From Rhodoferax koreense (lineage in GTDB: Bacteria; Pseudomonadota; Gammaproteobacteria; Burkholderiales; Burkholderiaceae_C): a stretch of DNA of 64,000 nucleotides. The DNA lies in the NCBI RefSeq assembly GCF_001955695.1, contig NZ_CP019236.1, forward strand, positions 1,426,001 to 1,490,000. The letters run 5' to 3'. This document shows, piece by piece, positions 49,043 through 58,512 of the stretch. The notes under the pieces are model-generated. The model made no database searches. It was not told where the DNA came from and saw only the letters and a list, made by a program, of their open reading frames with translations. A program made the position numbers and the translations under genes. Each line of letters begins with the position of its first letter. The first letter of the stretch is position 1.

Positions 49043-50065
49043 ATGACCGATCCCCATCTTCCCGGCAGCCCCGACCGGGAGCCGACCTTCTCGTCCGCGC
49101 CGCCCAGCGGCCCGGCTGCATCGCCGCCACCCGGACAGGCGGTCGGCTGGGAACGTGCCGCGCTGGAGAAACTTGCCTTCGCCGCGCTCGCCGAGCAGAA
49201 GGCCACGCGCCGCTGGAAGACCTTCGTGCGCCTGGCCTGGCTGGCTTTCTTCGTCATCGTGGCCTGGATGGGGCTGTCCAAGGCCCAGCCCACCGCCGAC
49301 AAGACCACCGCGCACACGGCCGTGGTCGAGATCAAGGGCGAAATCGCCGCCGGTGCCGATGCGAGCGCCGAATTCGTGATCGCCGCGATGCGTAGCGCTT
49401 TCGAGGACGAAGGCGCCCAGGCCGTGGTGCTGCTGATCAACTCGCCAGGCGGCAGCCCGGTGCAGGCCGGCATCATCAACGATGAAATCCGCCGCCTGAA
49501 GGCCCTGCACAAGAAGCCGGTCTACGCCGTGGTGGAGGAAACCTGCGCCTCGGCCGCGTACTACATCGCCGTGGCCACCGACCAGATCTTCGTCGACAAG
49601 GCCAGCATCGTCGGCAGCATCGGCGTGTTGATGGACGGCTTCGGCTTCACCGGCCTGATGGAAAAACTCGGCGTCGAGCGCCGGCTGCTCACCGCGGGCG
49701 AAAACAAGGGCTTCCTCGATCCGTTCAGCCCGCAGACCGAAAAGCAGCGCGCCTACGCCCAGGCCATGCTCGACCAGATCCACCAGCAGTTCATCGGCGC
49801 GGTCAAGGCCGGCCGTGGCGACCGCCTCAAGGAAACGCCTGAAACCTTCAGCGGCCTGTTCTGGAGCGGTCAGCAGGCCGTGGAGATGGGTTTGGCCGAC
49901 CACCTCGGCAACCTCGACTACGTGGCCCGCGAAGTGGTCAAGGCCGAGGAACTGATCGACTACACGCGCCGCGACAACGTGGCCGAGCGCCTGGCCAAGC
50001 GCTTCGGCGCGGCCATCGGCGAAGGCAGCGTGCGTGCGCTGCGTTCGCTGCCGGCCCTGCGTTGA
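49043..50065 (+). CDS. sppA: Short SppA-type signal peptide peptidase (S49 family)
   Basis: 340 residues. One N-terminal membrane helix (LAWLAFFVIVAWMGLSKA) then the protease domain. The Ser-Lys dyad of the Bacillus-type short SppA is present with the same 52-residue spacing: S170 (TCASAAYYIA) and K222 (GENKGFLDPF). Oxyanion loop LLINSPGGSPVQAG. Degrades cleaved signal peptides. Start chosen at ATG 49043. Confidence 0.93.
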   Translation: MTDPHLPGSPDREPTFSSAPPSGPAASPPPGQAVGWERAALEKLAFAALAEQKATRRWKTFVRLAWLAFFVIVAWMGLSKAQPTADKTTAHTAVVEIKGEIAAGADASAEFVIAAMRSAFEDEGAQAVVLLINSPGGSPVQAGIINDEIRRLKALHKKPVYAVVEETCASAAYYIAVATDQIFVDKASIVGSIGVLMDGFGFTGLMEKLGVERRLLTAGENKGFLDPFSPQTEKQRAYAQAMLDQIHQQFIGAVKAGRGDRLKETPETFSGLFWSGQQAVEMGLADHLGNLDYVAREVVKAEELIDYTRRDNVAERLAKRFGAAIGEGSVRALRSLPALR

Positions 50066-50072
50066 GACTTGA

Positions 50073-50849
50073 TCAGCGGCCGATCGCGAAGACGGCCGGC
50101 TGACCCGTCACGCGTTCCGACAGATTGCGCTGCTTCCAACCCTTGGCGCTGTCGCTGAGGATGGTCTGCACCGACAGCGTGAGTCCACTGCTCACGGCGA
50201 GCCGGGTGTTGTGCTGCAAAGTTTGTAGCAGTGCCTGCAGCAGGGCCGCGTTGCGGTAGGGCGTTTCGATGAACAACTGGGTCTGGCCGGTCTTCAGGGC
50301 CAGCGATTCGAGTTCGCGGATGCGCTGGCCGCGTTCCGTCGCGTCCTGCGGCAGGTAACCCACGAAGGCGAAGTTCTGGCCGTTGAGCCCGCTCGCGGCG
50401 AGCGCCAGCAGCAGCGACACCGGGCCGACCAGCGGCCGCACCTCGAGGCCGAGCGCATGCGCTGCCCGGACCACCGAGGAGCCCGGATCGGCCACCGCCG
50501 GCATGCCGGCTTCGCTCAGCAGACCCAGGTCGAAACCCTGCAGCGCGGGTGCGAGCAAGGGCGTGGCGTCGAAATTGCCGCCGTGGTCGCCCTTCTTGTG
50601 TACTTCGCGCGGCAGTTCCTGGATGTCCAGCGCCTGGATCGGTTGCGCCAGCGGCACGATCTCGTTCACGCGCTTGAGGTAGGCGCGGGTGGACTTGGCG
50701 TTTTCGGTGATCCAGTGCTGCAGGCCGGCTGCGGCCTGCAGGGTGCCCAGCGGCAGGGCGTCGGTCAGCGGTGCCTGGGTCTCGCAGCCGAAATCGAGCG
50801 GCGCGGGCACGAGGAAGAGGCGGCCGCGCTGCAGGGCGGGCGCGCTCAC
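50073..50849 (-). CDS. SAM-dependent methyltransferase (RsmI/tetrapyrrole-methylase fold)
   Basis: 258 residues of the tetrapyrrole-methylase (TP) fold. Shows the GxxxGMPAVADPGSSVVRAA motif and GPVSLLLALAASGLNGQNFA, as in RsmI, which 2'-O-methylates 16S rRNA C1402. N-terminal LFLVPAPLDFG differs from classical RsmI, so this is probably the second RsmI-like paralogue found next to maf. Start GTG 50849 overlaps the maf stop by four bases. Confidence 0.86.
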   Translation of the reverse strand: MSAPALQRGRLFLVPAPLDFGCETQAPLTDALPLGTLQAAAGLQHWITENAKSTRAYLKRVNEIVPLAQPIQALDIQELPREVHKKGDHGGNFDATPLLAPALQGFDLGLLSEAGMPAVADPGSSVVRAAHALGLEVRPLVGPVSLLLALAASGLNGQNFAFVGYLPQDATERGQRIRELESLALKTGQTQLFIETPYRNAALLQALLQTLQHNTRLAVSSGLTLSVQTILSDSAKGWKQRNLSERVTGQPAVFAIGR

Positions 50850-51448
50850 AGCAGTTTCACGCCGGCGGCGCGCAGCAGTTGGCAGGTGCGGATCAGCGGC
50901 AGGCCGATGAGCGCCGTCGGGTCGTCGCTGTCGATGGCGTCGAGCAGGGCGATGCCCAGGCCCTCGCTCTTGGCGCTGCCGGCGCAGTCGTAAGGCTGCT
51001 CGGCCTGCAGGTAGGCTTCGATCTCGTCGTCCGACAGCGCGCGAAACACCACGCGCACCGGCGCCAGCGCGCTTTGCGCAAAGCCGGCCTCTGCACAGAC
51101 CACGGCCACGGCGGTCTGGAAGATCATGGTCTGGCCGCGCATGCGGCGCAATTGCGCCACCGCACGGGCATGGTCGCCGGGTTTGCCGAGCGGCTCGCCA
51201 TTCAGATCGGCGACCTGGTCGGAACCGATGACCACGGCCGAAGGATGTTGGCGTGCCACGGCCTGGGCCTTGGCCAAAGCCAGTCGCTTGGCAAGATCGT
51301 GCGGGGTTTCGCCCGCGCGCGGCGTTTCGTCGACCTCGGGCGCGACCACGTCGAACGGCAGGCGCAGGCGCTGCATGAGTTCGCGGCGGTAGGGCGAGGT
51401 CGAGCCCAGGATCAGCTTGCGGGTAGGGGAATGGGGCGTGGAAGGCAT
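50846..51448 (-). CDS. maf: Maf-type nucleotide pyrophosphatase
   Basis: 200 residues. Typical start LILGSTSPYRRELMQRL, with EVDETPRAGETPHDLAKRLA and VIGSDQVADLNGE. Family members hydrolyse modified or canonical NTPs (YceF type, 7-methyl-GTP) and were named for septum inhibition. Divergent from yceD with only 25 bases between start codons, as in other betaproteobacteria. Confidence 0.94.
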   Translation of the reverse strand: MPSTPHSPTRKLILGSTSPYRRELMQRLRLPFDVVAPEVDETPRAGETPHDLAKRLALAKAQAVARQHPSAVVIGSDQVADLNGEPLGKPGDHARAVAQLRRMRGQTMIFQTAVAVVCAEAGFAQSALAPVRVVFRALSDDEIEAYLQAEQPYDCAGSAKSEGLGIALLDAIDSDDPTALIGLPLIRTCQLLRAAGVKLL

Positions 51449-51473
51449 GCTTTGATTCTCTTACACTGCGCCA

Positions 51474-52022
51474 ATGAAAAAAGACAGCTTCGCCATTCCG
51501 CTCGACGTGCGAGCGTTTGCCCAGTCATCCGGCACGCGTTCCGCGCACGATACGCTACAAAAATACGAGCGCCTGATGGAGGAATCGCAAGGGCAGGGTG
51601 CCGATTTGGCGGTCAATTGGTCGGCGCAAGGCGAGATGCGTGCCGTGCCCGGCGAGCCCTCCGAGATCTGGCTGCACCTGCAGGCTGACGCCACCGTGCC
51701 GGTGACCTGCCAACGTTGCCTGCTGCCGGTGGAGATTCCGCTGGTGGTGGACCGCGCCTTCCGTTTCGTCGCCGACGAGGAAACCGCGGCCCTGCTCGAC
51801 GAGGAAGCCGAGGAGGAAGTGCTTGCGCTCGATCCGGCGTTCGACCTGGCCGCACTCATCGAAGACGAATTGCTGATGGAAATGCCGCTCGTGCCACGCC
51901 ACGAGGTGTGCCCGACGGAGGTGAAGCTCGAAGTGGCGGACGAGGATTTCGAAGCGGCATTGGCCGACAAGCCCAAGCCGTTCGCGGCGCTCGCCAGGCT
52001 CAAGGGCGGCAAGCCGCACTGA
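51474..52022 (+). CDS. yceD: YceD/DUF177 family protein
   Basis: 182 residues. The conserved CQRCLLPVEIPL segment and LDPAFDLAALIEDELLMEMP are present. The family is implicated in 23S rRNA accumulation in plants and bacteria, and it nearly always precedes rpmF. Start at ATG 51474; no clear ribosome site, with a TACACT -10-like element only seven bases upstream. Confidence 0.93.
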   Translation: MKKDSFAIPLDVRAFAQSSGTRSAHDTLQKYERLMEESQGQGADLAVNWSAQGEMRAVPGEPSEIWLHLQADATVPVTCQRCLLPVEIPLVVDRAFRFVADEETAALLDEEAEEEVLALDPAFDLAALIEDELLMEMPLVPRHEVCPTEVKLEVADEDFEAALADKPKPFAALARLKGGKPH

Positions 52023-52042
52023 ATCGGCCGGCGACGCCGGAG

Positions 52043-52071
52043 TCGCCACCGAAGAGGACTTGGGCTATAAT
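52043..52071 (+). promoter_or_regulatory. Putative promoter of rpmF-plsX-fab operon
   Basis: TCGCCA (52043-52048) and a perfect TATAAT (52066-52071), 17 bases apart, about 100 bases before rpmF. A good sigma-70-type match. Confidence 0.7.
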
Positions 52072-52171
52072 CAAAGGCTTCGCGCGAAAAGGCTGGGTCA
52101 GTTCTTTTGTCGCATTTCCTCCCATCTCAACCGTTTAAATTTTTTTAAACGCATTTATCCAGGAGCCGATC

Positions 52172-52354
52172 ATGGCAGTCCAACAGAACAAGAAGTCCCC
52201 GTCCAAGCGTGGCATGCACCGTTCGCACAACGCACTGAACGTACCCGGCATCGCGGTCGAGCCGACCACGGGCGAAACCCACCTGCGCCACCACATCAGC
52301 CCGAACGGTTTCTACCGCGGTCGCCAGGTCCTGAAGAACAAGTCCGAAGCCTGA
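52172..52354 (+). CDS. rpmF: 50S ribosomal protein L32
   Basis: 60 residues, the usual length. [20 protein letters not shown], then [18 protein letters not shown] are unmistakable L32. CAGGAG precedes the ATG. A terminator-like hairpin follows, so plsX may be partly separated from rpmF. Confidence 0.98.
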   Translation: MAVQQNKKSPSKRGMHRSHNALNVPGIAVEPTTGETHLRHHISPNGFYRGRQVLKNKSEA

Positions 52355-52394
52355 TCGGCTTCCGGCCCTTTTCTCTTTCCGGCATTCGCATGCA

Positions 52395-52433
52395 GGCCCG
52401 TCGCTACGGTGCAAGTAGCCACGGGCCGTTTTT
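52395..52433 (+). terminator. Attenuating terminator after rpmF
   Basis: GGCCCGT/ACGGGCC with an inner GCTAC/GTAGC stem, then TTTTT. Between rpmF and plsX. In rpmF-plsX operons this allows more rpmF than plsX mRNA. Confidence 0.85.
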
Positions 52434-52481
52434 GATGGCTGTCCTTTCCTGTCAGCAGTGCCCGGACCGCGTCGATCCCGC

Positions 52482-53537
52482 ATGATCACCATCGCTGTCG
52501 ATTGCATGGGGGGCGACCACGGCCCCCAGGTCACGCTGCCGGCGTGCCGGCAATTCCTCGATCTTCACCCTGATGCCGAGTTGCTGCTCGTGGGCCTGCC
52601 CGCGAGCCTGGCGGCGTTCTCGCACGCCCGTGCCAGGGTCGTCGCCGCCAGCGAAGTCGTCGGCATGGACGACCCGATCGAAGTCGCCCTGCGCCGCAAG
52701 AAGGATTCCTCGATGCGGGTGGCGATCCAGCAGGTCAAGGACGGTGCCGCCCAGGCCGCGCTGTCGGCCGGCAACACCGGCGCGCTGATGGCCATCGCCC
52801 GCTACGTGCTGAAGACGCTCGACGGCATCGACCGGCCGGCCATCGCGGGGCAGATTCCAAATGCCAAGGGCGGCGCCACCACGGTGCTCGACCTCGGTGC
52901 CAACGTCGATTGCACGGCCGAGCACCTGCTGCAGTTTGCCGTGATGGGCTCCGCCCTGGTGTCGGTGCTCAGCGACAACGAAAACCCCACGGTCGGCCTG
53001 CTCAACATCGGCGAAGAGGCGATCAAGGGCAATGAAATCATCAAGCAGGCCGGCGAACTGCTGCGCGCCGCGGGCCTGGCCGGCGACCTGAACTTCTACG
53101 GCAACGTCGAGGGCAACGACATCTTCAAGGGCACGACCGACATCGTGGTCTGCGACGGCTTCGTCGGCAATGTGGCGCTGAAGACCAGCGAAGGCCTGGC
53201 GACGATGATCGTCAACTTCCTCAAGGCCGAGTTCTCGCGCAATGCCTTCACCAAGGTGGCGGCGGTGCTGGCCTATCCGGTGCTCACGGCGCTGAAGAAG
53301 CGCATGGATTACCGCCGGCACAACGGCGGCGCCTTGCTCGGCCTGCGCGGGCTGGTGTTCAAGAGCCACGGATCGGCCGATGCCTTCGCCTTCGAGCAGG
53401 CCCTGAACCGGGCGTATGATGCGGCTCGCCATCAACTGCTGGACCGTGTCCAGGCACGTATCGCGCATGCTGCACCGCTGTTGTCGGGTGCCGATGCGGT
53501 GGTCGCGCCGGAGGCGGTCGCATCGACCAATTTATGA
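52482..53537 (+). CDS. plsX: Phosphate acyltransferase PlsX
   Basis: 351 residues. Makes acyl-phosphate from acyl-ACP for phospholipid synthesis. Conserved [25 protein letters not shown] and [14 protein letters not shown] motif ([20 protein letters not shown]). Start ATG 52482. Overlaps fabH by four bases (ATGA). Confidence 0.97.
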   Translation: MITIAVDCMGGDHGPQVTLPACRQFLDLHPDAELLLVGLPASLAAFSHARARVVAASEVVGMDDPIEVALRRKKDSSMRVAIQQVKDGAAQAALSAGNTGALMAIARYVLKTLDGIDRPAIAGQIPNAKGGATTVLDLGANVDCTAEHLLQFAVMGSALVSVLSDNENPTVGLLNIGEEAIKGNEIIKQAGELLRAAGLAGDLNFYGNVEGNDIFKGTTDIVVCDGFVGNVALKTSEGLATMIVNFLKAEFSRNAFTKVAAVLAYPVLTALKKRMDYRRHNGGALLGLRGLVFKSHGSADAFAFEQALNRAYDAARHQLLDRVQARIAHAAPLLSGADAVVAPEAVASTNL

Positions 53538-54511
53538 GACGTTATTCGCGCATCACCGGCACCGGCAGCTATCTCCCGCCCCGCCGCCTGACCAATGCTG
53601 ACCTGGCCGCCGAACTGGCGACCCGCGGTGTGGAAACCTCCGACGAATGGATCGTCGAGCGCACCGGCATCCGTGCCCGCCACTTCGCCGCCCCAGACGT
53701 CACCAGCAGCGACCTCGCCCTGCCTGCCGCGCAGAGCGCGCTGCAGGCCGCGGGCCTGGACGCCAAGGACATCGACCTGATCATCGTCGCCACATCCACG
53801 CCGGACATGGTGTTCCCGTCGACCGCCTGCATCCTGCAACACAAGCTCGGCGTCGCCGGCTGCGCGGCCTTCGACGTGCAGGCCGTGTGCAGCGGCTTCG
53901 TCTACGCGCTCACCGTGGCTGACGCCATGATCCAGACCGGCGCGGCCAGCAAGGCGCTGGTGATCGGCTCGGAAGTCTTCTCGCGCATCCTCGATTTCTC
54001 GGACCGCACCACCTGCGTGCTGTTCGGCGACGGCGCGGGCGCTGTGGTGCTCGAGGCGTCCGAAACGCCGGGCATCCTGGCCAGCGACCTGCACGCCGAT
54101 GGCAAACACGTGGGCATCCTCTGCGTGCCCGGCCATGTGTCCGGCGGCGAGGTGCTGGGCCTTCCCCTGCTTAAGATGGACGGCCAGGCCGTGTTCAAGC
54201 TGGCCGTGGGTGTGCTGGAGGAAGCGGCGCGTGCCACGCTGGCCAAGGCCGGCAAGACCGAGGCCGACATCGACTGGCTGATCCCGCACCAGGCCAACAT
54301 CCGCATCATGCAGAGCACGGCCAGGAAGCTCAAGCTGCCGATGGACAAGGTCATCGTCACGGTGGACCAGCACGGCAACACCTCGGCGGCGTCGATTCCG
54401 CTCGCGCTCGACGCCGGTGTGCGCGGCGGCAGGATCTTGCCGGGTCAGACCCTCATGCTCGAAGGCGTGGGCGGTGGCTTCACCTGGGGCGCGGTGTTAT
54501 TGAATCTATAG
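53534..54511 (+). CDS. fabH: 3-oxoacyl-ACP synthase III
   Basis: 325 residues. Starts fatty acid synthesis from acetyl-CoA and malonyl-ACP. Active-site Cys is C119 (AVCSGF), with His in IPHQANIRI and Asn in HGNTSAAS. Coupled to plsX by ATGA. The last codons and the stop TAG lie in a repeat-like stretch (54504-54556). Confidence 0.97.
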   Translation: MRRYSRITGTGSYLPPRRLTNADLAAELATRGVETSDEWIVERTGIRARHFAAPDVTSSDLALPAAQSALQAAGLDAKDIDLIIVATSTPDMVFPSTACILQHKLGVAGCAAFDVQAVCSGFVYALTVADAMIQTGAASKALVIGSEVFSRILDFSDRTTCVLFGDGAGAVVLEASETPGILASDLHADGKHVGILCVPGHVSGGEVLGLPLLKMDGQAVFKLAVGVLEEAARATLAKAGKTEADIDWLIPHQANIRIMQSTARKLKLPMDKVIVTVDQHGNTSAASIPLALDAGVRGGRILPGQTLMLEGVGGGFTWGAVLLNL

Positions 54512-54556
54512 CAGCCTGCGCAGATGTCATCTGTGCTGGCGGCTGTTTCGATCTGA
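54504..54556. repeat. Repeat-like palindrome at fabH-fabD junction
   Basis: CTATAGCAGCC followed by GCGCAGATG-T-CATCTGTGC and GGCGGCTG. An imperfect inverted repeat resembling the element at 9700-9768 and 42165-42232. It supplies the fabH stop codon. Confidence 0.55.
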
Positions 54557-54560
54557 AATC

Positions 54561-55529
54561 ATGAAATCTTTTGCATTCATCTTTCCGGGCCAGGGCTCGC
54601 AATCCGTGGGCATGCTCGATGCGTGGGGCGAGCATCCCGTGGTCGCCGAGACGCTGCGCGAAGCCTCCGAAGCCCTGGGCGAAGACGTCGGCCGGCTGAT
54701 CCAGGAAGGCCCCAAGGAAACCCTGGCGCTGACCACCAACACCCAGCCGGTGATGCTGGTGGCGGGTGTCGCCGCCTACCGCGTCTGGATGGCCGAAGTC
54801 GGTGTGGCGCCTTCGGTGGTGGCCGGTCACTCGCTGGGCGAATATTCGGCGCTCGTCGCTTCGGGCGTGCTCACGCTGGCCCAGGCCGCGCCGCTGGTGC
54901 GCTTCCGTGCCCAGGCCATGCAGGACGCGGTGCCGGTCGGCACCGGCGCCATGGCGGCCATCCTCGGCATGGATGCGCTGAAAGTCATTGCCGGCTGCGC
55001 CGAAGTCACCGCGACGCTGCGTGCCGAAGGCCAATCCCTTGAGATCGTCGAGGCCGTGAACTTCAACGACCCCGCCCAGACCGTGATCGCCGGCAGCAAG
55101 GCCGCGGTCGAGAAGGCCTGCGAAGTGCTGAAATTACAAGGTGCGAAGCGCGCCTTGCCGCTGCCGGTGTCGGCACCTTTCCATTCGAGCCTGATGCGGC
55201 CCGCCGCCGAGAAGCTGCGCGTGAAGCTGGCGGACACCACGTTCGCCGTGCCGCAGATTCCGCTGGTCAACAACATCGACGTGTCGGTGGAGACCGATGC
55301 CGACCGCATGCGCGACGCCCTGGTGCGCCAGGCTTACGGCCCGGTGCGCTGGGTGGAGTGCGTGGCGGCGATCAAGGCGCGTGGCGTGCACACGCTGGTC
55401 GAATGCGGGCCGGGCAAGGTGCTGGCCGGCATGGCCAAGCGCATCGATGCCGAACTCACCGGCCTGCCGCTGTTCGACGCCGCAACGCTGGCCGAAGTCA
55501 AGACTCAACTGGAAGGTGCTGCAGCATGA
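54561..55529 (+). CDS. fabD: Malonyl-CoA-ACP transacylase
   Basis: 322 residues. Loads malonyl on ACP. Begins FAFIFPGQGSQSVGML; active-site Ser is S91 in GHSLGEYSAL, with the conserved Gln in the FPGQGSQ motif. Overlaps fabG by ATGA. Follows fabH after 49 bases. Confidence 0.97.
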   Translation: MKSFAFIFPGQGSQSVGMLDAWGEHPVVAETLREASEALGEDVGRLIQEGPKETLALTTNTQPVMLVAGVAAYRVWMAEVGVAPSVVAGHSLGEYSALVASGVLTLAQAAPLVRFRAQAMQDAVPVGTGAMAAILGMDALKVIAGCAEVTATLRAEGQSLEIVEAVNFNDPAQTVIAGSKAAVEKACEVLKLQGAKRALPLPVSAPFHSSLMRPAAEKLRVKLADTTFAVPQIPLVNNIDVSVETDADRMRDALVRQAYGPVRWVECVAAIKARGVHTLVECGPGKVLAGMAKRIDAELTGLPLFDAATLAEVKTQLEGAAA

Positions 55530-56272
55530 GCGAACCCATCGTTTTCGCAGGCCAGGTGGCCCTCGTCACCGGCGCCTCGCGCGGCATTGGCGCGGCCATC
55601 GCGCTGGCGTTGGCGCAGCGCGGCTTGAAGGTCATTGGCACCGCCACCACCGACGAGGGCGCGGCGCGCATCGACGAGGCGTTGGCGGCCTTTCCGGGCA
55701 GTTGCGGCCGCAAGCTCAATGTGAACGACGCCACGGCCGAAGCCGCGGTCGAGGCGCTGGCCAAGGAATTCGGCGGCCTGCAGGTGCTGGTGAACAACGC
55801 CGGCATCACGCGCGACACGCTGGCCATGCGCATGAAAGACGAGGACTGGGACGCGGTGATGGATACCAACCTGCGTGCCGTGTTCCGCATGAGCCGCGCC
55901 GTGATGCGCACGATGATGAAGCAGCGCTACGGCCGCATCATCAGCATCACCTCGGTGGTCGGTGCCTCCGGCAACCCCGGCCAAGCCAACTACGCCGCGG
56001 CCAAGGCCGGCGTGGCCGGCATGACCCGCGCGCTGGCCCGTGAACTGGGTTCGCGCAACATCACCGTGAACTGCGTGGCGCCCGGCTTCATCGACACCGA
56101 CATGACCGCCAGCCTGCCCGACGAACAACAGAAGGCCCTGCTTTCGCAGATCCCGCTGGGCCACCTGGGCAAGCCGGCCGACGTGGCCCATGCGGTGGCC
56201 TATCTGGCCTCGCCCGAAGCCGCCTACGTGACCGGCCAGGAGCTGCACGTCAACGGCGGCATGTACATGTAG
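55526..56272 (+). CDS. fabG: 3-oxoacyl-ACP reductase
   Basis: 248 residues. SDR reducing beta-ketoacyl-ACP. TGASRGIGAA cofactor site; catalytic S143, Y156, K160 (YAAAK). Start at ATG 55526, overlapping the fabD stop. Confidence 0.97.
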   Translation: MSEPIVFAGQVALVTGASRGIGAAIALALAQRGLKVIGTATTDEGAARIDEALAAFPGSCGRKLNVNDATAEAAVEALAKEFGGLQVLVNNAGITRDTLAMRMKDEDWDAVMDTNLRAVFRMSRAVMRTMMKQRYGRIISITSVVGASGNPGQANYAAAKAGVAGMTRALARELGSRNITVNCVAPGFIDTDMTASLPDEQQKALLSQIPLGHLGKPADVAHAVAYLASPEAAYVTGQELHVNGGMYM

Positions 56273-56321
56273 GCGCGAGCCGACTTTTTCGAAGAACCCA
56301 GCCGTTAAATCCGTTCGGCAG

Positions 56322-56630
<309 letters not shown>

Positions 56631-56705
56631 TGCGGTTGCAGCGCGGTGCGCAGGCATCGCGCGGCATGATTCCGCCCTGTTGGCGGCTAACCAACCCAAA
56701 TACTT

Positions 56706-57950
56706 ATGACCCGTCGTCGTGTCGTCGTTACAGGCTTAGGCTGTGTCAGTCCCGTGGGCAACACGGTGGCCGACTCCTGGCAGGCCTTGCTGGCCGGCCA
56801 GTCCGGCATCGATTTCATCCAGAGTTTCGACGCGACCCCGTTCGCGTGCAAATTCGGCGGTGAAGTCAAAGGCTTCAACATCACCGATCTGATTCCCGAG
56901 AAGGAAGCGCGCCACATGGACCGCTTCATCCACCTCGGCCTGGCCGCGGCCATCGAGGCGGTGGCCGATTCGGGTCTGCCCACCGGCGACGCGCTCGGCG
57001 AGGAAGAAGCCACGCGCATCGGTTGCAACATCGGCTCCGGCATCGGCGGTCTGCCGATGATCGAGAACACGCATGCCGAACTCGTGGCCCGCGGCCCGCG
57101 CCGGGTCTCGCCGTTCTTCGTGCCCGCGTCCATCATCAACATGATCTCGGGCCATGTGTCGATCAAATTCGGCTTCAAGGGCCCGAACCTGGCGGTCGTC
57201 ACCGCCTGCACCACCGGGCTGCATGCGATCGGCCAGTCGGCGCGCATGATCGAATACGGCGACTGCGACGTGATGATCGCAGGCGGCGCCGAATCCACCA
57301 TGTCGCCGCTGGGCATCGGCGGTTTCGCCGCAGCCCGCGCCTTGAGCTTTCGCAACGACGACCCCAAGACCGCATCGCGCCCCTGGGACAAGGACCGCGA
57401 CGGCTTCGTGCTCGGCGAAGGCGCGGGAGTGGTCGTGCTCGAGGAATACGAACATGCCAAGGCCCGTGGCGCCAAGATCTACGCCGAAATCGTGGGTTTC
57501 GGCCTGACCGGCGATGCCTACCACATGACCGCGCCCGACGTGGACGGCCCGCGCCGCTCGATGCAGATGGCGTTGAAGAACGCCGGCGTCAACCCGGACC
57601 AAGTCGACTACCTGAACGCGCACGGCACGTCCACGCCGCTGGGCGATCTGAACGAAACCAATGCCATCAAGCTGGCGCTGGGCGACCATGCGAAGAAGAC
57701 GCTGGTGAATTCGACCAAGTCGATGACCGGCCACTTGCTCGGCGGTGCCGGCGGGATCGAGAGTGTGTTCACCGCACTCGCGGTTTACCACCAGAAGAGT
57801 CCGCCGACGATCAACATCTTCAACCAGGATCCGGAATGCGACCTGGACTACTGCGCCAACACCGCGCGTGATGTGAAGATCGACATTGCCGTGAAGAACA
57901 ATTTCGGTTTTGGCGGCACGAACGGCACGCTGGTCTTCAAGCGCGTCTGA
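56706..57950 (+). CDS. fabF: 3-oxoacyl-ACP synthase II
   Basis: 414 residues. Elongating condensing enzyme. Active-site C168 (TACTTGLHAIG), His in LNAHGTSTP and in KSMTGHLLGGAGG. Begins TRRRVVVTGLGCVSPVG. Last fab gene of the run. Confidence 0.97.
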   Translation: MTRRRVVVTGLGCVSPVGNTVADSWQALLAGQSGIDFIQSFDATPFACKFGGEVKGFNITDLIPEKEARHMDRFIHLGLAAAIEAVADSGLPTGDALGEEEATRIGCNIGSGIGGLPMIENTHAELVARGPRRVSPFFVPASIINMISGHVSIKFGFKGPNLAVVTACTTGLHAIGQSARMIEYGDCDVMIAGGAESTMSPLGIGGFAAARALSFRNDDPKTASRPWDKDRDGFVLGEGAGVVVLEEYEHAKARGAKIYAEIVGFGLTGDAYHMTAPDVDGPRRSMQMALKNAGVNPDQVDYLNAHGTSTPLGDLNETNAIKLALGDHAKKTLVNSTKSMTGHLLGGAGGIESVFTALAVYHQKSPPTINIFNQDPECDLDYCANTARDVKIDIAVKNNFGFGGTNGTLVFKRV

Positions 57951-58023
57951 TGCCACGCCCGGCCGCTTTCTCCACCGCGGGCCGCGGCCTGGCACGATCC
58001 TTCTGAAGCTCCCGGCTTGAACC

Positions 58024-58512
58024 ATGCACAACGCCCCATCGGTCAGTTATCCGGTGGGGCGTTCGCTTTTTTTCGGCCGGCTGCTGCTCGCCATCTGGCT
58101 GTTCGCCGCGGCACTGGCGGCCTGGTGGTGCCTGGGGGCAGCGGCCATGGGCTGGCGCCAGTGGCTGGTGTTGGCGTGCCTGCCGCTGGCCGGCGGGGCG
58201 GCCTGGTCGAGCTGGCGTGCCATGGTGCCGGGCGAACTGCGCTGGGACGGCCAGGTCTGGCTCTGGAACCCGGGCGAACAGGCCGAACCGGCCCGGCTGG
58301 AGCTGCATCTCGATCTGCAGGACCGGCTGTTGCTGTGCCTGCATCTGGACAGTGGCCACCGGCTGTGGTGCTGGCTCGAATGGACGAACATGCCCGAACG
58401 CTGGGGCGATCTGCGCCGTGCGGTATATTCGCGCGCCGAATCACGGGCCGTGTCGGACGATGCGCAACCGAATGCCGTCAAGCCCGCGGCGCCCGCCTCG
58501 CCTGAAACATGA
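58024..58512 (+). CDS. Small membrane protein upstream of rpoE, unknown function
   Basis: 162 residues. Two hydrophobic segments near the N terminus (LLLAIWLFAAALAAWWCLGA; WLVLACLPLAGGAAW), then a soluble beta-rich part (ELRWDGQVWLWNPGEQAE) and a polar tail. The domain layout resembles YgfX/CptA-type proteins of other bacteria. Its stop overlaps the rpoE start as ATGA, so the two are coupled. Function unknown. Confidence 0.75.
   Translation: MHNAPSVSYPVGRSLFFGRLLLAIWLFAAALAAWWCLGAAAMGWRQWLVLACLPLAGGAAWSSWRAMVPGELRWDGQVWLWNPGEQAEPARLELHLDLQDRLLLCLHLDSGHRLWCWLEWTNMPERWGDLRRAVYSRAESRAVSDDAQPNAVKPAAPASPET

Noticed and set aside
50210..50250. A third in-gene repeat in the RsmI-like gene (TTTGTAGCAGTGCCTGCAG)
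   Set aside because: Similarity is weak and the protein has normal length and sequence at this point (LLQALLQTL).
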